The notes under the pieces were generated by a model. The model was not told where the DNA came from. It saw only the letters and a program-made list of their open reading frames with translations, and did no database searches. Positions 1-8,956 of a stretch of DNA of 48,328 bases are shown piece by piece. A program made the translations under genes and the position numbers. Every line of letters starts with the position of its first letter. Positions within the stretch are counted from its first letter, which is position 1. This stretch comes from Rosenbergiella metrosideri (GTDB lineage: Bacteria > Pseudomonadota > Gammaproteobacteria > Enterobacterales > Enterobacteriaceae), in NCBI RefSeq assembly GCF_022602565.1, contig NZ_JALBCV010000021.1, positions 1 to 48,328 on the forward strand. The letters run 5' to 3'.

Positions 1-32
1 TCCCCATGCGAGAGTAGGGAACTGCCAGGCAT
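1..32 (+). rRNA. rrf: 5S rRNA, 3' end (partial)
   Basis: The first 32 bases match the 3' end of enterobacterial 5S rRNA as I remember it, from CCCCATGCGAGAGTAGGGAA to CTGCCAGGCAT. The rest of the gene and the rRNA operon lie upstream, outside the window. It reads toward kgtP, the same neighbour as the rrnG operon of E. coli. Confidence 0.95.
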
Positions 33-43
33 CCAATAAGTCG

Positions 44-72
44 AAAAGGCCATCCTCACGGATGGCCTTTTT
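44..72 (+). terminator. rRNA operon terminator
   Basis: Perfect 12-bp stem AAAAGGCCATCC / GGATGGCCTTTT with loop TCAC, ending in a T run, just after the 5S gene. This is the usual rho-independent rrn terminator. Confidence 0.93.
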
Positions 73-207
73 GCGTTAAAAGACACTCTGCAATAAATAA
101 TCATCGATTATTTCTCAATCTAGTGAAAACAATACTTTACTTTGTTTTTCAACCTCTTATTCTGATTAGTCACGCAAATAAAAGTCTAATAAATAGAGGG
201 TCTCGCT

Positions 208-1503
208 ATGACCAGAGAAAGGGTGATATCGCCAACAAATACATTAAGTGATATCCAAAGAATTAAAGCTATTGTAGGTGCTTCATCAGGCAATTTAGTC
301 GAATGGTTCGACTTTTATGTTTATTCCTTTTTCTCTATTTATTTTGCACATATTTTCTTTCCTCAAGGTGATGCAACAACTCAGTTACTGCAAACAGCAG
401 GGGTCTTCGCCGCAGGGTTTCTGATGAGGCCCATTGGTGGATGGTTGTTTGGATTTATTGGTGATCGGTTTGGCCGTAAACAATCGATGCTAATATCAGT
501 GTATATCATGTGTTTTGGATCGTTGGTGATTGCCTTTTTACCCGGATATAACCAAATTGGCTTATTCGCACCGATCCTTCTATTGATTGTGAGAATGTTG
601 CAAGGGCTCTCTGTGGGCGGAGAGTACGGTGCGAGTGCTACCTATATGAGTGAGGTCGCGACGGAAGGAAGAAAAGGGTTTTATGCCTCTTTTCAATATG
701 TCACATTGATTGGTGGACAATTGATGGCGGTTCTTACTGTCGTTATTTTACAGCAGCTTATCGATAATGAGAGCTTAAGTGCTTGGGGATGGCGTATCCC
801 GTTCCTAATAGGTGCTGCGTTGTCTATTATTGCCCTATGGCTGAGAAAGTCGTTACATGAAACCAGTGATGAAACGCAGCGTATTGATAAAAATGCTGGA
901 AGCTTAGTTTACCTCCTCCGTCATCATTGGCGGCCGTTTATTAAAGTTATTGGCATCACCGCAGGGGGATCCTTAAGTTTCTATACTTTTACGACTTATA
1001 TGCAAAAATATCTGATTAACAGTGTGGGGTTAGATGCCAAAGTCAGTAGCTTGCTTATGACGGGGGCTTTATTGATATTTATGGTGCTTCAACCCATTGC
1101 AGGAGCGCTATCAGATAAAATAGGGCGTAAAGCTTCAGTCATCATCTTTGCTGTCGGCCTAATGTTATTCACTGTACCTATCATGGTTTATCTAACCTCA
1201 GTCTCCAGTCTAGTCGTTATTTTCTTACTGATATTTGTTGCATTAGTCATCTGTAGTTTCTATACGGCAGTCAGTGGACTATTAAAAGCAGAGCTGTTCC
1301 CACCTCAACTTCGTGCACTCGGTGTGGGGCTACCTTATGCTATAGGTAACGCAATATTCGGAGGGTCAGCTGAATTTGTTGCATTAGGTTTAAAGCAAAA
1401 AGGAATGGAATCTAGCTTCTTTTGGTATGTCACAATAATGGCGATTGTCGTGTTAGTTATCAGTATGAGTTTACCGAACAAAAAAACGGTCGAAAGACTG
1501 TAG
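208..1503 (+). CDS. kgtP: alpha-ketoglutarate:H+ symporter KgtP
   Basis: Inner-membrane transporter of the major facilitator superfamily that imports 2-oxoglutarate with protons. It has 431 residues (E. coli KgtP 432) and about twelve hydrophobic helices. Family signatures are visible: [12 protein letters not shown] at residues 29-40, the loop 2-3 motif [10 protein letters not shown] at 82-91, and its second copy SDKIGRK near residue 300. The start is fixed by AGAGGG seven bases before ATG 208. It lies directly behind the rrn operon, as in E. coli, and has its own upstream region (73-207), in which I see no clear promoter or operator. The DNA looks more AT-rich than pssA next to it. Identity is secure, since long stretches match KgtP. 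Confidence 0.95.
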   Translation: MTRERVISPTNTLSDIQRIKAIVGASSGNLVEWFDFYVYSFFSIYFAHIFFPQGDATTQLLQTAGVFAAGFLMRPIGGWLFGFIGDRFGRKQSMLISVYIMCFGSLVIAFLPGYNQIGLFAPILLLIVRMLQGLSVGGEYGASATYMSEVATEGRKGFYASFQYVTLIGGQLMAVLTVVILQQLIDNESLSAWGWRIPFLIGAALSIIALWLRKSLHETSDETQRIDKNAGSLVYLLRHHWRPFIKVIGITAGGSLSFYTFTTYMQKYLINSVGLDAKVSSLLMTGALLIFMVLQPIAGALSDKIGRKASVIIFAVGLMLFTVPIMVYLTSVSSLVVIFLLIFVALVICSFYTAVSGLLKAELFPPQLRALGVGLPYAIGNAIFGGSAEFVALGLKQKGMESSFFWYVTIMAIVVLVISMSLPNKKTVERL

Positions 1504-1513
1504 TTAACAGGGG

Positions 1514-1536
1514 ATCTGCCAGCATGGCTGGCAGAT
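1514..1536. terminator. hairpin between convergent kgtP and pssA
   Basis: Perfect 10-bp inverted repeat ATCTGCCAGC / GCTGGCAGAT with a three-base loop lies between the two stop codons. It has no T run on either side, so it may be a weak terminator or an RNA 3'-end stabiliser serving both genes. Confidence 0.55.
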
Positions 1537-1541
1537 GGCAG

Positions 1542-2897
1542 TTATAGTATCCGGCTGATCAGTTTATCGATTCTAATCCGACGTAAACGACGAATCAGTT
1601 TACGGATTCGATTCGGGTAATCCGCGATACTCTCTAAATCATGAAATTGGCGTAGGATCGTGGTGTGCTCTCTGATTAAGGAGAGTTCTTTGCGCTTTTG
1701 TTCGGCCAACTGATGATGAGGGTCGTGCACTAATATTGCATTCTCAAGATCTAAGCGCCAAGCCCTAGGGTTTAAATTATTACCGGTAAGCAGCATCCAC
1801 TCCTCATCCACCCAAATACCTTTTAGATGGTAGCTATTCGTACCATCTTTCCATAACCGGATCGTGAGCTTTTCATCATCGAGATAATATTGCAGTCGGC
1901 TCGCAAAACGTCGTAAGTTGATCTCGTAAAGATAAGGTAGTGCACCAATGACTTTAAAGGGCTCTTCCGGTGGGATGTAAAAATCGTTTGCCGTTTTATC
2001 TCCGACAATAATCTCAACCTCTTTGCCTTGACGGAGCAGACGAATGATATGTCTAACCAAAATAGCAGGTAGGTTGAAGTAAGGCGTACAAATGACCAAT
2101 TTCTCTTCGGTCGCAGGCATTAAATGAAAAATAGTTTGATTGAGAAGGCTACGCTTGCCTAAACCCGCTAGCGGTGTGACCGTCAGTTGTTGTTCGTCAG
2201 CTAAATCTTCTAGCTCGTAATTAAAGGTTCTTAATTCTTGACGGAAAATCTTGGTTTCATTCTTGATCTCAAGACTGGTTGGACGATCTTTAAGATCTAA
2301 TCGGTGCACGGCATCGGATTGCTTAAGATTGATGCTAATCCAATCGAACATGATGTTCGCTAGGGCAGGGTTCTTCATGATTTGGTAGCGATCGTATCGA
2401 TAACGTTCTTGCTGCTGAAGATAGACGTTATTGATGCTGGCGCCGCTATAGATCACCGTATCATCGAAGATAAATCCCTTAAGATGCAGTACGCCTAAAG
2501 CTTCACGTGTATTAACCGGAATGCCATAGACAGGGATTGCCAGTTCACCTGCCTGTTCAGCCAATTTGCAATACCAATCAGCATTCGTTTCACCCCGCGC
2601 TGCACCGATACGGCCGCGTTGTGCTCTATGCCAATCGACACAAATACTGATATCTAGCTGAGGGTTATTTTGTTTCGCTTGGTAGAGCGCAGCCATAATC
2701 GACTGACCTGCTTCATCGTTTTCTAGATAGAGCGCGACCAAACAGATTCTGAATTGAGCCTGAGCTATTTTTTTCAAAAGCGTATGATGAAACTCTGCCG
2801 CAGAGTACAAAAATGAAAAATCAGAGATTGATTGCGGTAATTTTGGTAGTTCTGCAAGGTATCGCTGGTGAGAATTCATTTTATTTTTTGGCAACAT
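1542..2897 (-). CDS. pssA: phosphatidylserine synthase PssA
   Basis: Makes phosphatidylserine and CMP from CDP-diacylglycerol and L-serine, the committed step toward phosphatidylethanolamine. It is a phospholipase-D-type peripheral membrane enzyme of 451 residues, the E. coli length. Both HxKx4D catalytic motifs are intact: H138/K140/D145 and H357/K359/D364. The basic C-terminus (KLIRRLRRIRI) fits contact with acidic lipids. It is the last gene of a tapT-patZ-pssA transcription unit on the minus strand, 81 bases after patZ, as in E. coli. Start ATG 2897 gives full alignment with the E. coli N-terminus. Confidence 0.97.
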   Translation of the reverse strand: MLPKNKMNSHQRYLAELPKLPQSISDFSFLYSAAEFHHTLLKKIAQAQFRICLVALYLENDEAGQSIMAALYQAKQNNPQLDISICVDWHRAQRGRIGAARGETNADWYCKLAEQAGELAIPVYGIPVNTREALGVLHLKGFIFDDTVIYSGASINNVYLQQQERYRYDRYQIMKNPALANIMFDWISINLKQSDAVHRLDLKDRPTSLEIKNETKIFRQELRTFNYELEDLADEQQLTVTPLAGLGKRSLLNQTIFHLMPATEEKLVICTPYFNLPAILVRHIIRLLRQGKEVEIIVGDKTANDFYIPPEEPFKVIGALPYLYEINLRRFASRLQYYLDDEKLTIRLWKDGTNSYHLKGIWVDEEWMLLTGNNLNPRAWRLDLENAILVHDPHHQLAEQKRKELSLIREHTTILRQFHDLESIADYPNRIRKLIRRLRRIRIDKLISRIL

Positions 2898-2978
2898 CGC
2901 ATTACGCTTCTTCTATTAGGAATCGAAAAACAGGATAAGACTCGGGAACCTTAACTCGACACTATAGCATCAAAAGGG

Positions 2979-5432
2979 CTAACTATGGCTATTTTCTCTA
3001 AACGATTCTAACGCTAGACGTAAGGTAACAATACCGTCCTCCACGCTATTTTTGCAGTTAAAGCCAAGTTGTTTAGCCAGAGCGATCATTCCCGTGTTAT
3101 TCGGCATGGTAATACCATTTATCTGTTGTAAACCATGATCCCGCGTGTAATTGACCATCTTTTCCAATAACATTCTACCAAGCCCTAAGCGCTTTAGGTC
3201 GGAACGTACTAAAATTGAAAATTCGGCATCAATATTATCACTGTCAGAGATGGCCCGCGTTACACCGATAATCGTCTCGATACCGTCCTCTTGAATCACC
3301 GCGACAAATGCCATTTCTCGATCGTAATCAATCTGCGTCATATTCGCCAAATCGTCATGGGTGAATTCATTGATCTCACTGAAATAGCGGTAATAAAGAT
3401 CTTCTTTCGTCACTTGTCCAATAAATGCTAACAATTGGGGTTCATCTTCAGGCAGAATCGGGCGAAACAAGGCCTTTCGACCATCTTTTAGACTTACCCA
3501 CTGCTCATATTTTTGAGGGTAAGGTCTTATAGCAAGTCGATCTTCGCTATCTCCTTGAAACGTCTGTAAGGAGAGCTTGCCATCAATTAATAGTAATGGC
3601 GTCCATTTAGCCACGAAGAGGTCGAGCTGACAGGTATTAATTTCCGGGCAATCGATGATGAGATCAGAAAGCTGAACGAGGATCTGGCTCAGTTGATAGA
3701 TCGCCTCTGATTGAACTGCCCAACGGCGAAATATTTTTCGTTGATGAATGCCTTGGGCGATAAGGTGATTCGCTAACGCCATATTCAAGGGTAACAATGA
3801 TGTTACTGCCTGCCTATCCTCATGCCACATCTCGCTGGGCTCACCCACTAAAATGATTGGACCGAAGAGAGGGTCATGTTGTACCACGATCCGTATCCGT
3901 TGTCGGTCTGGTTCCTGAACACCCGCTATAACCTGTTCTGCTTGCAAGAAACCGTAGCCGGCTAATACACGAGCAAAGTTTGCACCCTGTATCCAAGATA
4001 AGCCACTCGCAACCTGTTGTTGTAAATATTCGCGGACATCAGTGCGTCCTAAGGGTTGTACCGCTAGCCTTGCGGGAGTTTCTCTCAGTTGTTTTTGGTT
4101 ACGATGATAGGCTACTCGGTGCATAAACGCGGTGACCGTTCCCTCGGGGGTCCGCCAAGTAGGGATCCTTGCTTGCGAAAAGAGAGTTCGAGCGCCTTGC
4201 GAAGAGTACTCCCCGCACCAATTGGTTAATAACGTTTTATATTTAGCGCGCGGATGTTGAGTGTAAAGCTTGGCTAATTGATCAGCACACTCCGTTGCAG
4301 GGGAGACCGCACTCGGCGCATGGATCACCATAATTGCCTCGGCCTCTGGGCTATCGAGTAATATCGCGGTAACGTCAAGATAGAGTTGAGTTGTCGCATC
4401 ATCTTTTAAATCAAGAGGATTGGTGACAGGGATATTATCGGGTAACCGTTCGCGTAAACGTTGTGCCGTTGCGGGACTGAGCTGAAGCAGGGTCCCTTGG
4501 CGTTCTTCCAGCACATCTAAGGCCAAAGCTGCCGGGGCAACGCCATTACTGACAATAAATAGCGACTCACCGTTGAAGTGCCGCATATGGCTTAAGGATT
4601 CAACCGCCGAGAATAACTCGTGAGAGTCATAAACCCGCAGCATGCCTGCACGTTGAATTGCGGCATCCCAAGTTCCATCGAAGGTCTCTTCGCTGCCCAC
4701 TAATAGACGAGCTGCACGGCTGCGGCCACTTTTGAACATGACGATAGGTTTATTACGCGATGCACTGCGCGCCGCAGAGACGAAACGACGTGCATCGTTC
4801 AAATGTTCTAGGGCGATTAAAATAGCGTGCGTTTTAGTATCTCGGGCTAAGAAATCAAGTAAGTCGTCACTGTCGATATCTATGCCATTCCCCAAGGCAA
4901 TAAACCATGAGAAGCCTATTTTTCGCTGTTGTGCCCAATCAAGAATGGTATTCGCGACGGCAGTCGATTGCGCGATAAAGGCAACGTTTCCTCGGGCAAC
5001 CGGTACAGGGGAAAAGCTTGCATTCAGTCCCTGATGGGGAGCAATTAAGCCTAAGCTATTCGGCCCTAATACTCGCATATTCCAGCGAGAGGCCTGAGCG
5101 ACTAGCGCAGAGAAGTGTTCTTGCGAGGCCGATAGGATAATACAGCTCCGACAGCCCTTTTTCCCCAATTCGTCAAGGAGTTGTGCGAGATGCCGAGCAT
5201 GGGTGCAGAGAATGGCTAAGTCGGGCACGACTGGAAGCGCGGCAATACTTGGATAGGCCATAACGCCACAGACGGCGGAGTAGTTGGGATTAACCGGTAA
5301 GATAGCCCCCGAGAAGCCACCGGCTAAGAGGTTTTTCATCATAAGGTGGCCTGCCCGGCCTACTTTTTGTGATGCGCCAATTACTGCAATGGATTTGGGC
5401 TTCAGTAATGCTTCTAATCCGAGTTGACTCAT
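2979..5432 (-). CDS. patZ: protein lysine acetyltransferase PatZ, shortened ATP-grasp domain
   Basis: Acetylates lysines of metabolic enzymes such as acetyl-CoA synthetase (YfiQ/Pka/PatZ). The N-terminal part is like the CoA-binding and ligase domains of NDP-forming acyl-CoA synthetase (IAVIGAS near residue 16). The C-terminal GNAT domain is intact from about residue 645, with the acetyl-CoA loop RLGLGR near 750 and the block TKEDLYYRYFSEINEF. It has 817 residues against 886 in E. coli. By alignment from memory, all 69 missing residues fall at about residues 496-510 and remove the ATP-binding core of the ATP-grasp domain, including the KLRSPDIPHKS segment. The frame is open throughout, so this is an in-frame deletion and not decay. 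It lies 32 bases after tapT, probably in one operon. Confidence 0.93.
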   Translation of the reverse strand: MSQLGLEALLKPKSIAVIGASQKVGRAGHLMMKNLLAGGFSGAILPVNPNYSAVCGVMAYPSIAALPVVPDLAILCTHARHLAQLLDELGKKGCRSCIILSASQEHFSALVAQASRWNMRVLGPNSLGLIAPHQGLNASFSPVPVARGNVAFIAQSTAVANTILDWAQQRKIGFSWFIALGNGIDIDSDDLLDFLARDTKTHAILIALEHLNDARRFVSAARSASRNKPIVMFKSGRSRAARLLVGSEETFDGTWDAAIQRAGMLRVYDSHELFSAVESLSHMRHFNGESLFIVSNGVAPAALALDVLEERQGTLLQLSPATAQRLRERLPDNIPVTNPLDLKDDATTQLYLDVTAILLDSPEAEAIMVIHAPSAVSPATECADQLAKLYTQHPRAKYKTLLTNWCGEYSSQGARTLFSQARIPTWRTPEGTVTAFMHRVAYHRNQKQLRETPARLAVQPLGRTDVREYLQQQVASGLSWIQGANFARVLAGYGFLQAEQVIAGVQEPDRQRIRIVVQHDPLFGPIILVGEPSEMWHEDRQAVTSLLPLNMALANHLIAQGIHQRKIFRRWAVQSEAIYQLSQILVQLSDLIIDCPEINTCQLDLFVAKWTPLLLIDGKLSLQTFQGDSEDRLAIRPYPQKYEQWVSLKDGRKALFRPILPEDEPQLLAFIGQVTKEDLYYRYFSEINEFTHDDLANMTQIDYDREMAFVAVIQEDGIETIIGVTRAISDSDNIDAEFSILVRSDLKRLGLGRMLLEKMVNYTRDHGLQQINGITMPNNTGMIALAKQLGFNCKNSVEDGIVTLRLALESFRENSHS

Positions 5433-5464
5433 GGCTCCTCCGTTAGCGGTGGCCTTTATAATCG

Positions 5465-6154
5465 CTAAGGTTGTCGTGAATGGATAGGGTGATGGGGTTT
5501 ACCGGCTAAATAGCGTTCACGAAACAAGGTAAAATGTTGAGATAACTGTTGGGCGGCGGCTGCATCACCGGCTTGGTCCAGTAGCGCAACGGCAATTTCA
5601 GCGGTGCAGTGGTGCGCATCGCTATGTGCCTCACGTAACGTATATTGGCTGGGCGTTAACACATCGACCGAGATCACCGGAAAGTTCGCTAACCATGGGC
5701 TTTTACGAAACATTTTTCGAGCCTCACTCCAGGTACCATCCAACAGGATAAAAAGAGGTGGCTTACCCTCAAGAGGAGGATGATGTAACACAGTTCTGTC
5801 GGCTTGCGCATAACTGGCAGGAAATACCACCATGGGTTGATAATTAGGCGCGATATTTTCAAGAAAATCTTTATCGTCAAAAGCGGTTCTCGACCATTGA
5901 TAAGCCAAGGTTTCTGGCAGAATATCGGCGATCAGCCTTCCCGTATTACTGGGCTTCATCGGTTCTGTATCGTACATCATCAGGCAAAAGCGGCTGCGAG
6001 CAACCTGCGGTTGTATTGTAGAACACAGACAATTACGTTGCGGTAAGAGGCAACGTTGGCAACGGCTTACACGATTACCGCGCGCAAGGAATGGACGTGT
6101 CGCGGTAGCTAAACGTTGAGCACGGAGTTGTAATACGGCATTACAATGAGTCAT
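5465..6154 (-). CDS. tapT: tRNA-uridine aminocarboxypropyltransferase TapT
   Basis: DTW-domain enzyme (YfiP) that transfers the 3-amino-3-carboxypropyl group of S-adenosylmethionine to uridine 47 of certain tRNAs (acp3U). It has 229 residues. Four cysteines for a metal site are at C32, C35, C42 and C44. The signature DGTWSEARKMFRKSPW is near residue 137, with DTEPMKPSNTGRLI before it. It is first in the tapT-patZ-pssA unit and divergent from yfiF, with 162 bases between the two starts. The start at 6154 aligns with the E. coli N-terminus (AVLQLRA). The function is from the characterised E. coli protein. Confidence 0.93.
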   Translation of the reverse strand: MTHCNAVLQLRAQRLATATRPFLARGNRVSRCQRCLLPQRNCLCSTIQPQVARSRFCLMMYDTEPMKPSNTGRLIADILPETLAYQWSRTAFDDKDFLENIAPNYQPMVVFPASYAQADRTVLHHPPLEGKPPLFILLDGTWSEARKMFRKSPWLANFPVISVDVLTPSQYTLREAHSDAHHCTAEIAVALLDQAGDAAAAQQLSQHFTLFRERYLAGKPHHPIHSRQP

Positions 6155-6316
6155 AACGGATCGATACTGGATAAAAAATACAGTTTAATGGAGTTAAGCG
6201 GGGGATGCTATGCGTGAGCGCTATTTCTGGTAGAGTGATCGTTACTTCACCGATAAAGAAGATAGCTAAGCGCGTAGACATCAGGTAATCTGCGCGCTCA
6301 GTAACAGGAGAATGTG

Positions 6317-7381
6317 ATGAACGACGAAAATAAAAGTAAAAGCAGTAAAGTGAAAGTAATGTATGTGCGCGGTGAAGAGGCGTCCTCTTCGCGCAGCAGC
6401 GGCAACCCACGGACGGGTAAAGGTGGTCGCTCAGCAGACCGCAAGGCCCCGACAGATCGTCGTTCATCGTCATCTTCTCGCCGTGATGAGGCCTCTTCAC
6501 GCCGTAATGACTCCTCCTCTCATCGTAATGATTCGCCATGGCGTACCGTCTCTAAACGTCCTACAGAACAGACAGCGTCCGCCCAAGTATCAGGCGAAGA
6601 AGAGGGTTTGACGGCTAAAAGTTATATCGATCCGGAACAGCTCCGTCGTCAGCGCCAAGAAGAGACGCGTGTATACGGCGAAAACGCCTGTCAGGCTCTC
6701 TTTCAAAGTCGGCCTGAAGCTATTGTGAGAGCTTGGTTCGTGCAGAGTATCACTCCTCGTTTTCGTGAAACCTTGCGTTGGTTAGCGGCAAACCGTAAGG
6801 CTTATCATGTGGTCGACGATAGCGAGTTGGCTAAAGCCGCAGGCACAGAGCATCATGGTGGCGTATGCTTCATCATTAAGAAACAAACAGGACTCGATGT
6901 TGCGGCATGGTTATCACAAGCAGCAGAACAAGACTGTGTCGTGGCGTTAGAGAATGTAGGTAACCCACATAACCTCGGTGCTATCATGCGCAGTTGTGCC
7001 CACTTCGGGGCAAAGGCAATTTTAGTCAATGATGCTAACTTACTTGAATCTGGTGCGGCTGTGAGAACAGCAGAAGGTGGCGCTGAGCACGTACGTGCCG
7101 TAACGGCACCATCCTTTTTACAAGGTCTCGATGCCTTTCGTCGTGCTGGCTATAGCATTGTCACGACCTCTAGTCATGAAGGGCAACCTCTAGCCTCCAC
7201 GACGTTCCCGGCAAAAACTGTTTTTGTTTTAGGGCAAGAAGGGGAAGGGTTAAATGAGAATACCTTACGTCAAGGAGATATTAGTCTCTCTATTGGTGGT
7301 ACCGGAAATATTGAAAGTTTAAATGTGTCAGTTGCCGCCGGCATTTTGTTAGGCGAGTGGTGGCGCCAACAGAAAGCATAA
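6317..7381 (+). CDS. yfiF: TrmH/SpoU-family RNA methyltransferase-like protein YfiF
   Basis: Putative SPOUT-class RNA 2'-O-methyltransferase; the substrate is not known to me. The SpoU-type substrate-binding and knotted catalytic domains cover about residues 105-354. Motifs are [19 protein letters not shown], then LGQEGEGL, then [15 protein letters not shown]. The first 95 residues are a basic, Ser/Arg-rich low-complexity tail with repeats of the type [22 protein letters not shown]. coli has a shorter, less repetitive tail. An upstream in-frame GTG exists at 6314, but AGGAG six bases before ATG 6317 marks the true start. A strong terminator follows the stop codon. Confidence 0.9.
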   Translation: MNDENKSKSSKVKVMYVRGEEASSSRSSGNPRTGKGGRSADRKAPTDRRSSSSSRRDEASSRRNDSSSHRNDSPWRTVSKRPTEQTASAQVSGEEEGLTAKSYIDPEQLRRQRQEETRVYGENACQALFQSRPEAIVRAWFVQSITPRFRETLRWLAANRKAYHVVDDSELAKAAGTEHHGGVCFIIKKQTGLDVAAWLSQAAEQDCVVALENVGNPHNLGAIMRSCAHFGAKAILVNDANLLESGAAVRTAEGGAEHVRAVTAPSFLQGLDAFRRAGYSIVTTSSHEGQPLASTTFPAKTVFVLGQEGEGLNENTLRQGDISLSIGGTGNIESLNVSVAAGILLGEWWRQQKA

Positions 7382-7383
7382 TA

Positions 7384-7408
7384 AAAGCGCCGGAAGGCGC
7401 TTTTTTTT
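7384..7408. terminator. terminator between convergent yfiF and emrB
   Basis: Stem AAAGCGCC / GGCGCTTT with loop GGAA and a run of eight T on the plus strand. It ends yfiF, and the A-rich left side may let it work for emrB as well. The emrB stop codon overlaps the T run. Confidence 0.9.
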
Positions 7409-8951
7409 AGTGAGCGCCGCCGCCACCGCCGCCAGAATGGAAAGGCGGTTTGGCGAACCAAATGACGACTAATAGCATGACGAATATTCCGCCAGCCGCC
7501 CAGAAAATCTCATTGGCGGAAATGATCAATCCTTGGTCAGTAATTTGCTGAGCAATATAGCTTGAGGCTTGCTGGTGACTCATCCCTAAGGACTCCAACT
7601 GCTGATAGCTTTGTTGAGCATTAGGATTATAAGCCGTGACCGATTCGGTTAGTTGGCTATGATGCATTGCCTCTCTATTGGTCCATAGCGTGGTAGTAAT
7701 AGAGGTACCTATCGATCCCCCGAGTGTTCGAATAAAATTTGACAGTCCAGAGGCTGCCGCAATCCGATCTGACGACAGGCCTGACAAGGTAATGGTTGTT
7801 AAAGGCATAAAGAAACAGGCTACCGCAAAACCTTGGATAAATTGTGGCCAGGCGGCATCAGCAAAAGTCATTCCAGGTTCAAAGGTATAGGCGCGCCAAT
7901 AGAAACAAATCGCGTACATAATAAAGCTAAACGTCACGAGATAGCGCATATCGATGCGTGGCGCAAAACGGCCAATGATCGGCGAGAGTATAACCGGGAG
8001 TATCCCGACTGGCGCAGAAGCCAAGCCCGCCCAAGTCGCGGTATAACCAAAGACCTCTTGCAGGAGTTGGGGCAGCAGCACGATGGTCCCGAAATAGAGC
8101 ATGTAGGCTAAGCTAATTGAACCACAGCCAATAGAGAAATTCCGCGATTTAAATAACGACAGATCAATGATGGGATGTTCATCGGTAAGCTCCCAGATAA
8201 TCAAAATCAGCAGAGCGATGACAGCCACTACCGTTAGGGTGATGATCTCCGTAGAACTAAACCAGTCCAGCTCTTTACCGCGATCCAGCATTACTTGTAA
8301 ACAGCCAATCCCTAAGGTCAACATAACTAATCCGACAATATCGATCGGCTGCTTACGAGTTGATGTCTCGCGCTTACCGAGCGTTTTCAGGGCGAGTGCT
8401 ACCACGACGATACCTATTGGAACGTTGATGAAAAATATCCAGCCCCAATGGTAATTATCGCTGATCCAGCCGCCTAAAATCGGGCCACAAATCGGTGCCA
8501 CAATGACGGTCATTGCCCATAACGACATGGCCATACTTCGTTTTGCTGGTGGGAAATTGTTGAGTAATAAGCTCTGGGATAAAGGAATTAATGGACCTGC
8601 TACCACACCTTGTATGACCCGGAAAACGATCAGCATGGTTAGGGTATTTGACATACCACAAGCCCAAGAAGCGATAGCAAATGCCGCCGTCGACGCAACG
8701 AATAGCTTTACCTCGCCAAAACGGCGAGCCAGCCATCCAGTCAGCGGAATTGAGATCGCATTCGCGACACCGAAAGAGGTGATAACCCAAGTCCCTTGAG
8801 TGTTTGATGCCCCCAAGTCGCCTGCTATCGTCGGTATCGCGACATTCGCGATGGTTGAGTCAAGAACTTGCATAAAGGTCGCCAGCGATAACGCAATCGT
8901 CATCAATACCAGTTGTGCGTGTTCTAAAGGCTTTCTCTCGTTAGGCGCCAT
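7407..8951 (-). CDS. emrB: multidrug efflux MFS permease EmrB
   Basis: Inner-membrane proton-driven drug exporter of the 14-helix DHA2 family. It works with EmrA and an outer-membrane channel such as TolC to expel hydrophobic toxins. It has 514 residues. Visible signatures are the N-terminal block LDSTIANVAIPTIAGDLGAS, the loop motif GWLARRFGEVKLF and motif C (GPILGGWI). The C-terminal tail ends in a run of six glycines and AH, as I recall from E. coli EmrB. It starts five bases after the emrA stop and is co-transcribed with it. Regulation is by EmrR, encoded at the head of the operon. Confidence 0.95.
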   Translation of the reverse strand: MAPNERKPLEHAQLVLMTIALSLATFMQVLDSTIANVAIPTIAGDLGASNTQGTWVITSFGVANAISIPLTGWLARRFGEVKLFVASTAAFAIASWACGMSNTLTMLIVFRVIQGVVAGPLIPLSQSLLLNNFPPAKRSMAMSLWAMTVIVAPICGPILGGWISDNYHWGWIFFINVPIGIVVVALALKTLGKRETSTRKQPIDIVGLVMLTLGIGCLQVMLDRGKELDWFSSTEIITLTVVAVIALLILIIWELTDEHPIIDLSLFKSRNFSIGCGSISLAYMLYFGTIVLLPQLLQEVFGYTATWAGLASAPVGILPVILSPIIGRFAPRIDMRYLVTFSFIMYAICFYWRAYTFEPGMTFADAAWPQFIQGFAVACFFMPLTTITLSGLSSDRIAAASGLSNFIRTLGGSIGTSITTTLWTNREAMHHSQLTESVTAYNPNAQQSYQQLESLGMSHQQASSYIAQQITDQGLIISANEIFWAAGGIFVMLLVVIWFAKPPFHSGGGGGGAH

Positions 8952-8956
8952 GGCGG

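Noticed and set aside
6380-6560. Repeats in yfiF considered as a CRISPR or tandem DNA repeat
   Set aside because: The units are short, coding, in frame and degenerate; they encode a low-complexity Ser/Arg tail.
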